Below are positions 1 through 6,611 of a stretch of DNA of 9,745 bases, piece after piece (the stretch's first letter is position 1; every line of letters starts with the position of its first letter). The stretch lies in assembly GCA_946011705.1 (NCBI GenBank), contig CAMGCA010000051.1, positions 1 to 9,745 on the forward strand. The letters are read 5' to 3'. The notes beneath the pieces were generated by a model. That model was not told where the DNA came from, did no database searches, and worked only from the letters and a program-made list of their open reading frames with translations. Origin of the DNA: an uncultured Clostridia bacterium (GTDB lineage Bacteria; Bacillota; Clostridia; Oscillospirales; Oscillospiraceae). Position numbers and translations under genes: made by a program.

Positions 1-86
1 GTCCGGAGCCTGTCATTCAGGCGCTGGAACTCTTTGACCGGCTGCTGGATGAGATGGAAGCGCTGGCGGAGGATTGCGATGGCTGA
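1..86 (+). CDS. C-terminal end of an unknown gene cut by the window edge
   Basis: An open frame enters from the left edge (codons in phase with base 3) and ends at TGA 84-86, giving about 27 C-terminal residues. The visible part is acidic and looks helical: PEPVIQALELFDRLLDEMEA, then LAEDCDG. It overlaps the next gene by 8 bases, and that gene's Shine-Dalgarno (GGAGG, 68-72) lies inside it, so the two are probably translationally coupled. The product is not recognised. Evidence that it is coding: the frame is open to the edge, the sequence is amphipathic, and the overlap geometry is typical of an operon. Confidence 0.55.
   Translation, partial: PEPVIQALELFDRLLDEMEALAEDCDG
68..72 (+). promoter_or_regulatory. 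Shine-Dalgarno deciding the start at 79
   Basis: GGAGG with 6 bases to ATG 79, lying inside the end of the upstream gene. It favours 79 over the longer in-frame start at 49. Confidence 0.7.
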
Positions 87-345
87 GATTTTTTTGCCAA
101 CCCTGCACACCTTTGCCATGAATAACATCTTCACCGGCTCCTGCGGCCTGTTCCGCTTCCGCGCGGTGCCGAATGTGGTGATGGCTACCCCCAAAGAGGT
201 GGATTTTGCCCAGAGCAGCATTCATGTAGAATATTGGCACGGACTGTATTGCTACGAGAAAAGCCAGATGGAGGGGGAAGATACGTTCCCGATGTCGGAA
301 GATGGCAGAGAAACGATGCTCGCCTGGCTGGAAAGCAAAATATAG
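79..345 (+). CDS. Small hypothetical protein, 88 residues
   Basis: The start is ATG 79 because a clear GGAGG (68-72) sits 6 bases upstream. The frame stays open to the left of 79, but earlier starts such as ATG 49 have no ribosome binding site. The product begins MAEIFLPTLHTFAMNN and ends with TMLAWLESKI. It has no signal peptide or membrane segment, and is rich in aromatic residues (a VEYWHGLYCYEK stretch) with an acidic C-terminal third. It overlaps the preceding frame by 8 bases, so it is the last gene of an upstream operon. I do not recognise a family. The stop TAG (343-345) lies inside a small AT inverted repeat. Confidence 0.7.
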   Translation: MAEIFLPTLHTFAMNNIFTGSCGLFRFRAVPNVVMATPKEVDFAQSSIHVEYWHGLYCYEKSQMEGEDTFPMSEDGRETMLAWLESKI

Positions 346-358
346 TTAAAATAACTAT
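342..358. repeat. AT-rich inverted repeat at a stop codon
   Basis: ATAGTTA (342-348), spacer AAA, TAACTAT (352-358): a perfect 7-base dyad overlapping the TAG stop of the small gene. The stem has only one G-C pair and no T-run directly behind it, so it is a weak terminator at best. It could instead be a protein-binding dyad. Confidence 0.4.
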
Positions 359-365
359 TAGCCGT

Positions 366-384
366 AAAAAATACCATATTTTTT
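366..384. repeat. AT-rich inverted repeat with T-tract
   Basis: AAAAAATA (366-373), spacer CCA, TATTTTTT (377-384): a perfect 8-base dyad ending about 21 bases before the -35 box of the next gene. The 3' arm is itself a T-tract, so it could act as a feeble terminator for the upstream operon. An operator or curved A-tract upstream of the promoter is equally possible. Confidence 0.4.
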
Positions 385-405
385 GTGCAGAAAGCAAAAA
401 AATAC

Positions 406-435
406 TTGCAATTATAGTAAACTTCTGTGTATAAT
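406..435 (+). promoter_or_regulatory. Sigma-A type promoter for the PaaK-like gene
   Basis: -35 TTGCAA (406-411), 18-base spacer, -10 TATAAT (430-435, consensus). The sequence just upstream has an A-tract (395-402) resembling an UP element. The predicted transcript start is near 441-443, about ten bases before the proposed start codon of the gene behind it, so the leader would be extremely short. Confidence 0.65.
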
Positions 436-452
436 AGTTCCTATACAGTGAG

Positions 453-1400
453 TTGGATGTGATTGCGTTGGTTTATGGTATTCTCCGGGATTTGGCGGCT
501 CAGCCCGGTGCGCAGAAAGAGACTGTTGCGTATCTGGCTGAGCAAATGTCCGGATTTATAAAGAAAATGGATACCGTGCTGATTTGCTTTCCAGAGCAAG
601 GCAGCGGCAGTTTGAGCCAATTGATGGAGCAGGCTGTCTTACAATGTGAGGCCATCCCCGTGGTCTGGGGAGCGGATCACCGGTGGAAGAGTCTTCTGCG
701 TCTTGCCTTTTCCTCCCGGGCCAGTACCGTCATCAGCACACCGCTGATCGTACTGGGGCTGGCAAAGTTGCGAAGCTTTTATTCCATTCCGTTGTTTGTA
801 CGAAATGTTGTTACCTCCGGCTATCCCTGTGAGGAATGGATGATTGAGGGCATTCGCCGGGGATTTGACTGCTCCACCCAGGGCTGCCTGGCGATGGGTA
901 TCACCGGTGTGGTTGCTGGTTTTTCCTGTACGAAGGTGCAGGGCGTCCACCTTCGTGACGCGGAGTACCGGGTGGAGATCGTGGATAAAGACGGAAGTTC
1001 ATTGCCAGAAGGGGAGGAGGGCGAAATGGTGCTCTCGCCGGTCAGTGCGCCGGAGCTTCGATATTTCATGGGAGAGAACGCCCGCCTGCATACCGGACGT
1101 TGTACCTGCGGCAGCACCCATCCGCTTCTGACGGATATCCACCCCGGAAGAACAGAGGCGGATACGGATCTGTTTGAGCTGGGAAAGTTATTGCAGAGCT
1201 GGAACAGCATTTTGGATTGCCGCCTGCTGAAGGGGCCGTGCGGGCTGGAGATGGAACTGGTTACCCTCCCTGGCGGACGGCTGCCAAAGCTTCCCACCGC
1301 CGCTAAGCGGTGCATTCGGGTGTTTAATCCGGAAACGGATGAGCCGCTACCCTATGATCCTACGCAAAAAATCCCGGATAACCGGCAGGAAAGTCATTGA
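453..1400 (+). CDS. Degenerate PaaK-type (phenylacetate-CoA ligase-like) adenylate-forming protein
   Basis: 315 residues, against about 430 for PaaK-family CoA ligases. Family resemblance is seen in the TSGYPCEEW block (121-129), in VEIVD..GSSLPEGEEGE (174-191, the usual hinge-side strand with 'LPDGEEGE'), in CTCGSTHP (217-224, like PaaK CPCGRTH) and in PGRTEAD (231-237, like GR.DD). What is missing or changed: the Ser/Thr/Gly-rich P-loop region is absent because the protein starts too late; the YGxTE motif reads MGITG (148-152), losing its Glu; the RTGD motif reads FMGE (205-208). Ordinary acyl-adenylate chemistry is therefore doubtful. The start is uncertain: TTG 453 gives the longest frame after the TAG at 435, and GTG 459 is an alternative. 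Neither has a good ribosome binding site. It has its own promoter just upstream, and the alaS promoter overlaps its TGA stop. The short DVU_1553-type PaaK-like proteins are a family worth comparing. Homology is fairly sure; function is unknown. Confidence 0.7.
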   Translation: MDVIALVYGILRDLAAQPGAQKETVAYLAEQMSGFIKKMDTVLICFPEQGSGSLSQLMEQAVLQCEAIPVVWGADHRWKSLLRLAFSSRASTVISTPLIVLGLAKLRSFYSIPLFVRNVVTSGYPCEEWMIEGIRRGFDCSTQGCLAMGITGVVAGFSCTKVQGVHLRDAEYRVEIVDKDGSSLPEGEEGEMVLSPVSAPELRYFMGENARLHTGRCTCGSTHPLLTDIHPGRTEADTDLFELGKLLQSWNSILDCRLLKGPCGLEMELVTLPGGRLPKLPTAAKRCIRVFNPETDEPLPYDPTQKIPDNRQESH

Positions 1401-1424
1401 CATTTCCGAAGAATGTGATAGAAT
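1397..1424 (+). promoter_or_regulatory. Sigma-A type promoter for the T-box leader and alaS
   Basis: -35 TTGACA (1397-1402, consensus), 16-base spacer, -10 TAGAAT (1419-1424, one change from consensus). The -35 box contains the TGA stop of the preceding gene (1398-1400). Transcription should start around 1430-1432, just ahead of the T-box stem I. Confidence 0.75.
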
Positions 1425-1430
1425 ATCCGA

Positions 1431-1655
1431 GATATGCAAAGACATTGCGGAAACAAAGCGGATTGGACGGATCGCAAGCGAGAGGGAACCGGTGAAAGCC
1501 CTTGATCATTCTGCCGCAGGCCACTTCCTGCGTTGCCCGGGATGACCGGGACGGGTGCTCCCGTTACAGGGCATCTAAGATGTCTCGTTGAGACGAATTA
1601 GGGTGGTACCGCGATTTCAATGTCGCCCCTATGGTGTGGGGGCGGCATTTTTCTT
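1431..1655 (+). ncRNA. T-box riboswitch, alanine-specific, controlling alaS
   Basis: The RNA senses uncharged tRNA-Ala and allows read-through into alaS. Stem I: the lower helix GCGGAA (1447-1452) pairs with TTCCTGC (1525-1531, one bulge) and the next helix GCGG (1458-1461) with CCGC (1514-1517). Between them on the 3' side lies the specifier GCC (1520-1522, an Ala codon) followed by A. The distal part has GAGAGGG (1480-1486) and GGTGAAAGCCC (1491-1501), resembling the AG-bulge and distal loop. Small hairpins follow: 1536-1550, 1551-1564 and 1582-1594 (GTCTC/GAGAC). The T-box itself, AGGGTGGTACCGCG, is at 1600-1613. TGGT (1604-1607) fits the ACCA end of tRNA-Ala. The antiterminator pairs AGGG (1600-1603) with CCCT (1627-1630) and GCG (1611-1613) with CGC (1624-1626), mutually exclusive with the terminator. 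The 5' limit is inferred from the promoter. Confidence 0.93.
1621..1655 (+). terminator. T-box intrinsic terminator (attenuator) ahead of alaS
   Basis: TGTCGCCCCT (1621-1630) pairs with GGGGGCGGCA (1638-1647) over ten positions with two G-U pairs and a 7-base loop, followed by TTTTTCTTT. The 5' arm is shared with the antiterminator, which makes the two folds alternatives. Confidence 0.9.
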
Positions 1656-1692
1656 TGCGTGAAAAGTGTAATCAGTGAATTTCATTTTCTTT

Positions 1693-1697
1693 GGAGG
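1693..1697 (+). promoter_or_regulatory. Shine-Dalgarno deciding the alaS start at 1706
   Basis: GGAGG with 8 bases to ATG 1706. The longer frame starting at TTG 1691 would begin on top of this site and add five residues not expected in AlaRS, so 1706 is preferred. Confidence 0.85.
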
Positions 1698-1705
1698 TAG
1701 TAACC

Positions 1706-4345
1706 ATGAATCCCAAGCCTTACGGCGTAAATGAACTGCGTGAAATGTTTCTGTCTTTCTTTGAGAGCAAGGGCCATTTGCGTCTGCCCAGCTTCTCTCT
1801 GATTCCGCAGAATGACGCATCCTTGCTGCTGATTAACTCCGGCATGGCGCCCATGAAGCCTTACTTTACCGGTGAGGTGGAGCCGCCTCGTCATCGGGTC
1901 TGCACCTGCCAGAAGTGTATCCGTACCGGCGATATCGAAAACATCGGTAAAACCGCCCGCCATGGTACCTACTTTGAAATGCTGGGCAACTTCTCCTTCG
2001 GTGACTACTTCAAGCACGAGGCCATCAACTGGAGTTGGGAGTTTCTGACCAAGGTGGTGGGCCTGGACGAGAACCGGCTGTATCCCTCCATCTATGAGAA
2101 CGATGACGAGGCCTTCGAGATCTGGAACAAGGAAGTGGGCGTGCCCGCGGAGAAGATCTTCCGCTTCGGCAAGTCCGATAACTTCTGGGAGCACGGCTCC
2201 GGTCCCTGCGGCCCCTGCTCTGAGATCTACTACGACCGTGGTGAGAAGTACGGCTGCGGCAAGCCCGACTGCACCGTTGGCTGTGACTGCGACCGCTATA
2301 TGGAGGTCTGGAACAACGTCTTCTCCCAGTTCAACAACGACGGTCAGGGCAACTACACGGAGCTTGCTCAAAAGAATATTGATACCGGTATGGGTCTGGA
2401 GCGTCTGGCCGTGGTGTGTCAGGATGTGAATTCCCTGTTTGATGTGGACACCGTCATGAACATCACCAACAAAGTAACCGAGCTGACCGGCGCCACCTAC
2501 GGTCAGAGCGTCAAGATGGACGTTTCCCTGCGTGTCATCACCGACCACATCCGTGCTTCCACCTTCATGATTGCCGATGGAGTTCTGCCCAGCAACGAGG
2601 GCAGAGGCTATGTTCTGCGCCGTTTGCTCCGTCGGGCCGCCCGGCATGGTAAGCTGCTGGGCGTGAATACGCCCTTCCTGTACAAGGTGGTAGAAACCGT
2701 TATTCAGGAGAACGAGTGCCACTACACCTACCTTCGGGAACGTGCCGCGTATATTACCCGCATCGTGAAGATTGAGGAAGAGAATTTCTGCCGTACCATC
2801 GACGGCGGTATGAGCATTTTTGCCGCAAAGCTGGCAGAGCACAAGGCCAAAGGCGAGACTCAGTTCTCCGGCGCGGATGCCTTCCTGCTGGCGGATACCT
2901 ACGGCTTCCCCATTGACCTGACCATTGAAATGGTTGCCGATGAGGACATGACGCTGGACATGGACGAGTTCTACCGCCTGCGGGAGGAGCAGAAGGTGCG
3001 TGCCCGGGAAGCCCGGAAGGCGCTGGGCGATCTGGCTTGGGCCGGCATTGATCTGGGCCTGGATAATACCCCCACTACCTTCGTCGGTTACACCGAGAAC
3101 AACTGCTCCGCCAAGGTACTGGCGGTTTGCGTTGGTGAGGAGGTCTCCGGCACTATCGCCGGCGGCGAGGAAGGCATCATTGTGCTGGACAAGACCCCCT
3201 TCTATGCGGAAATGGGCGGTCAGGTGGCCGACCAGGGTGTAATTCTGGTTGGCAACAGCCGCTTCCAGGTCACCAATGTTCAGAAGGACAAGGGCGGAAA
3301 GTACCTGCACTACGGCAAGATGGTTACCGGCTCCATTAAAGTGGACGACGAGGTCTGCGCTGCCATTGATGTGGAGCGCCGCAAGGCCATTATGCGTGCC
3401 CACTCCGCCACCCATCTGCTGCAGAAGGCTCTGCAGACCGTGCTGGGCGACCACGTCCATCAGGCCGGTTCCTATGTGGAGCCTGACCACCTGCGCTTTG
3501 ACTTTACCCACTACTCCGCTTTGACCGCTGAGGAACTGGCAAAGGTGAATTCTCTGGTTCAGAACGCCGTTCTCGAGGGCTATGGCGTGGATATTCGTGA
3601 GATGCCCATTGAGGAAGCCAAGGCTTCCGGTGCTACCGCTCTGTTCAGCGAGAAGTACGGCGACACGGTTCGTGTGGTCAACATGGGTGGTTACTCCATC
3701 GAGCTGTGCGGCGGTACCCATCTGGATAACACTGCCAAGGTTGGCCCCTTCGAGCTGGAGAGTGAGTGCAGCGTTGCTTCCGGTGTCCGCAGAATTGAAG
3801 CCATTACCGGTAAGGCCTGCCTTGCCAAGATGGAGAAGAATCAGCAGATGCTCTTTGAGGCTGCCGCAAAGCTGAAGACCAAGCCTGCCGAGTTAAGCTC
3901 CAAGATCCAGAGCCATATGGAAGAGATCAGAGATCTGAAGCGTTCCATTGAACAGTTCCAGACCCGGGAAGCCTCCGGCGAGGTGGAGCGGTTCCTGTTC
4001 GGCTCCCGGAATATGGGCGGCTTTAAGGTCCTGACCGCCATGCTTCCCAATGCGGATGCGGCGAAGCTGCGCCAGATGGGCGATATGCTGCGGGACAAGG
4101 CGCCCAACGTGGTGGCAGTCCTCGCCAGCACGAACGATGGCAAGCCCACCTTCCTGGCTGTCTGCGGTAAAGAAGCAGTTGCCAGCGGCATGAAGGCCGG
4201 CGAGCTGGTGAAGAAGGTGTGCTGCTGCTGCGGCGGCAGCGGCGGCGGCAAGCCGGATTCCGCCATGGGCGGCGGCAAGGACATCACCAAGGTCGACAAC
4301 GCATTGGCTCTGGTGGATGACTACGTCGCTTCCAAGATTCAGTAA
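1706..4345 (+). CDS. alaS: Alanyl-tRNA synthetase
   Basis: Charges tRNA-Ala with alanine in the cytosol and edits misacylated Ser/Gly-tRNA-Ala. 879 residues, the normal family length. The class II catalytic core is at the N-terminus: CTCQKC (66-71), TYFEMLGNFSFGDYF (88-102, motif 2 region) and GMGLER (228-233). The editing domain has HSATH (His566, His570) and CGGTH (Cys668, His672), the four metal ligands known in the family, so editing should be intact. The C-Ala region has the Gly-rich GGSGGGKPDSA stretch near 843-853. Features to note: a Cys cluster C184-x4-C189-x3-C193-x-C195 inserted in the catalytic domain, and four consecutive Cys at 839-842. Codon use is more strongly biased than in the flanking genes, as expected for a highly expressed gene. 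Expression is controlled by the T-box leader; a hairpin follows the stop. Confidence 0.98.
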   Translation: MNPKPYGVNELREMFLSFFESKGHLRLPSFSLIPQNDASLLLINSGMAPMKPYFTGEVEPPRHRVCTCQKCIRTGDIENIGKTARHGTYFEMLGNFSFGDYFKHEAINWSWEFLTKVVGLDENRLYPSIYENDDEAFEIWNKEVGVPAEKIFRFGKSDNFWEHGSGPCGPCSEIYYDRGEKYGCGKPDCTVGCDCDRYMEVWNNVFSQFNNDGQGNYTELAQKNIDTGMGLERLAVVCQDVNSLFDVDTVMNITNKVTELTGATYGQSVKMDVSLRVITDHIRASTFMIADGVLPSNEGRGYVLRRLLRRAARHGKLLGVNTPFLYKVVETVIQENECHYTYLRERAAYITRIVKIEEENFCRTIDGGMSIFAAKLAEHKAKGETQFSGADAFLLADTYGFPIDLTIEMVADEDMTLDMDEFYRLREEQKVRAREARKALGDLAWAGIDLGLDNTPTTFVGYTENNCSAKVLAVCVGEEVSGTIAGGEEGIIVLDKTPFYAEMGGQVADQGVILVGNSRFQVTNVQKDKGGKYLHYGKMVTGSIKVDDEVCAAIDVERRKAIMRAHSATHLLQKALQTVLGDHVHQAGSYVEPDHLRFDFTHYSALTAEELAKVNSLVQNAVLEGYGVDIREMPIEEAKASGATALFSEKYGDTVRVVNMGGYSIELCGGTHLDNTAKVGPFELESECSVASGVRRIEAITGKACLAKMEKNQQMLFEAAAKLKTKPAELSSKIQSHMEEIRDLKRSIEQFQTREASGEVERFLFGSRNMGGFKVLTAMLPNADAAKLRQMGDMLRDKAPNVVAVLASTNDGKPTFLAVCGKEAVASGMKAGELVKKVCCCCGGSGGGKPDSAMGGGKDITKVDNALALVDDYVASKIQ

Positions 4346-4350
4346 TTTCA

Positions 4351-4379
4351 AAGGGCGCAGCCGGGTGCTGCGCCCTTTT
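4351..4379 (+). terminator. Hairpin terminator after alaS, probably leaky
   Basis: AAGGGCGCAG (4351-4360), loop CCGGGTG, CTGCGCCCTT (4368-4377): a perfect 10-base stem. The T-run is only four bases (4376-4379), partly within the stem, and the comEC ribosome binding site begins 4 bases later. No promoter is evident between the hairpin and comEC, so some read-through from alaS is likely. Confidence 0.7.
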
Positions 4380-4397
4380 CGCAAGGAGATGTGACCG

Positions 4398-6608
4398 ATG
4401 CGGCGAATTGTATATCTGGCTTTGGGATTCGCCGCTGCCTGCGGCCTGAGCCTCTATTCGGACAGATGGGAAATCCGCCTGATTGGAACTGGATTGGTTC
4501 TGCTGCTGGGAATTCTGGCGGAACGGAAACCCGGCGCGGTCCGCAGGTTTCTTGTATCACTGCTTGGCTGCGCGTTGGGCTTTGCCTGGTTTGGTGGGTA
4601 TACCGCCCATCATGTGCAGCCGATTTCGGACTTGGACGGCGAAACTGTAGCATGCGCGATTCGTGTTTCGGATTACAGCCGTGAAACCGATTATGGAAGC
4701 GCTGTTGATGGTACGATCCATATGGGAGGAAATCCATACCGTGTTACGGTATATCTGAAGCAGGTGCGGGAAGTGAAACCCGGAGATATCATGACCGGAC
4801 AATTCCGCCTTCGGGTTACTGCGCAGACGGGAGAGGACCCATCCTCCTATTATCAGGGCAAGGGGGTTTTCCTGCTTGCCTACCAGAAGGATGAATTGAG
4901 ACTATCTTCCGAAGAATGCGCCCTGCGGGATGTACCGGCGATAATACGATATCGTATTCAGGGAATTCTGGAAACCTATATCCCATCGGACTGCGTGGCT
5001 TTTGCCAAAGCGCTCTTGCTGGGAGATACCTCGCAGCTGCCTTACAGAGTGGACACGGATTTGAAGGTCAGCGGGATCCGCCATGTGGTCGCCGTGTCGG
5101 GCCTGCATATTTCTGCCTTTTTTGCCATCGTCAGCACCATAACCTTCCGAAAACGGTTCCTGACAGCGTTGGTTGGACCCCCGCTCCTGCTTTTATTTGC
5201 AGCGGTAGCGGGCTTTACACCCTCCGTGACCCGTGCCTGCATCATGTGTGGTTTGATGCTGGTTGCCCAGCTGCTGAATAAAGAATACGATGGCCCCAGC
5301 GCGCTGTCTTTTGCGGTGCTTATCATGCTTGCTGTCAATCCATACTGCATCGGTTCGGTAAGCTTCCAGCTGTCAGTAGCCAGCGTAGCGGGTATTTTCC
5401 TGTTTGCGCCAGGAATCCGTGAAAAGCTGACTGCCGGGTTGAAAAACAAAAAAGGGAAGCAATATGGTCTGCTCAGAAAGCTTGCCGCGGGAGTATCCGT
5501 TACAATTGGAGCTCAGATTTTGACGATTCCGCTGTGCGCGTACTATTTTGGCGTTGTCAGTCTGGTGGGCGTGTTTACCAACCTGCTGGTGCTGTGGACG
5601 GTCAGCCTGACGTTCTGTCTGCTGGTAGCGGTTTGCGTACTGGCGTTGGTTTGTTTACCACTGGCTGTCATAGCAGGCTCTGTAGCGGGTGTTCTCATTC
5701 GATATGTGCTGACGGCCGCGAAGATAATGGCGGCATTTCCCTGGGCGGCAGTCTATACCGTCAGTCCCTATGTCACGATTTGGCTGTTCTTTGCATATTG
5801 TCTGCTTCTGATCTATCTGGTATGCAGAAAGATGGCGGGGGCCTTCACCTGCTGCACGATATTGTCGCTGTGCCTTGCGCTGACGGCATCCTGGCTGGAA
5901 CCGTGTTCCTCTGATGTCCGCTTTACGGTATTGGATGTGGGACAAGGCCAGTGCCTGATTATGCAGTCCGGGGGAAGGGTTTATGTTGTGGACTGCGGCG
6001 GCGACAGTGATACCGGATCGGCGGATGCTGCGGCAGAAACGCTGCTGAGTCAGGGTTACAGCCACATTGACGGGCTGATTCTGACCCATACCGACCGGGA
6101 TCATGCCGGCGGTGCGGAAAATTTACTGTCACGGATCCGCACGGATTTGCTGATTCTGCCCCGACAGACGCAGAAGATTGTGGTTCCAAAAGATACGCAG
6201 GTAGTGATTGCGGAACAGAATCTTGAAATCACGGACGGCTCCGGGAAAATATCCATTTTCGCCCCGGTTTTCCATGGGGAAGAGAATGAAATGAGCCTGT
6301 GTGTCTTGTTTGAAACAGAAAAATGTGATATACTGATCACAGGAGACAGGAATGCCTTTGGAGAGCGGTCACTTTTGCGGCACGCGGATATTCCGAACGT
6401 GGACGTGCTGATTGCGGGACACCACGGCTCCAAATATTCGAGCTGCCAGGAATTGCTGGAAGCTACACGTCCTCAAATCGTCTGTATCAGCGTGGGCGCG
6501 GATAACTCATACGGACATCCCGCACAGGAGGTGTTGGACCGGCTTTCCAGTTTTGGCTGCACCGTATACCGTACAGACCAGCAGGGAACCATTACCATCA
6601 GGAGGTAA
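4398..6608 (+). CDS. comEC: ComEC/Rec2-type DNA internalisation channel
   Basis: Polytopic membrane protein that carries single-stranded DNA across the membrane during natural transformation. 736 residues, normal for the family. Order: hydrophobic N-terminal segments (about 1-70); a soluble part that fits the DUF4131/OB-like region (about 75-175); the competence domain with GDTSQL (209-214) and the hallmark VSGLH (233-237) followed by many membrane segments up to about 490; and a C-terminal metallo-beta-lactamase-like domain with LDVGQG (512-517), HTDRDH (564-569) and GHHGS (674-678). The putative metal-site residues are present. Start ATG 4398 has AAGGAGA (4383-4389) upstream. It is followed by holA after 3 bases. 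No other competence genes (comEA, comF) are in view, so a transformation role cannot be confirmed here. Confidence 0.95.
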   Translation: MRRIVYLALGFAAACGLSLYSDRWEIRLIGTGLVLLLGILAERKPGAVRRFLVSLLGCALGFAWFGGYTAHHVQPISDLDGETVACAIRVSDYSRETDYGSAVDGTIHMGGNPYRVTVYLKQVREVKPGDIMTGQFRLRVTAQTGEDPSSYYQGKGVFLLAYQKDELRLSSEECALRDVPAIIRYRIQGILETYIPSDCVAFAKALLLGDTSQLPYRVDTDLKVSGIRHVVAVSGLHISAFFAIVSTITFRKRFLTALVGPPLLLLFAAVAGFTPSVTRACIMCGLMLVAQLLNKEYDGPSALSFAVLIMLAVNPYCIGSVSFQLSVASVAGIFLFAPGIREKLTAGLKNKKGKQYGLLRKLAAGVSVTIGAQILTIPLCAYYFGVVSLVGVFTNLLVLWTVSLTFCLLVAVCVLALVCLPLAVIAGSVAGVLIRYVLTAAKIMAAFPWAAVYTVSPYVTIWLFFAYCLLLIYLVCRKMAGAFTCCTILSLCLALTASWLEPCSSDVRFTVLDVGQGQCLIMQSGGRVYVVDCGGDSDTGSADAAAETLLSQGYSHIDGLILTHTDRDHAGGAENLLSRIRTDLLILPRQTQKIVVPKDTQVVIAEQNLEITDGSGKISIFAPVFHGEENEMSLCVLFETEKCDILITGDRNAFGERSLLRHADIPNVDVLIAGHHGSKYSSCQELLEATRPQIVCISVGADNSYGHPAQEVLDRLSSFGCTVYRTDQQGTITIRR

Positions 6609-6611
6609 ACC

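Noticed and set aside
1339..1545. Open frame on the + strand across the end of the PaaK-like gene and the T-box stem I
   Set aside because: It runs through the alaS promoter and the structured T-box RNA, has no ribosome binding site and gives no recognisable protein.
1691..1705. Longer alaS start at TTG 1691
   Set aside because: This codon lies on the Shine-Dalgarno itself; ATG 1706 has ideal spacing and gives the normal AlaRS N-terminus.
1682..3721. A 679-codon open frame on the minus strand opposite alaS
   Set aside because: It is the mirror of the strongly biased codon use in alaS. Its product is low-complexity (Gly, Val, Leu, His-rich) with no recognisable domain, and the sense strand encodes an unmistakable AlaRS.
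3841..4384. Minus-strand open frames opposite the alaS 3' end
   Set aside because: Shadows of the Gly/Cys triplet-rich alaS end (Ala-rich and Pro/Gln-rich translations), without start signals.
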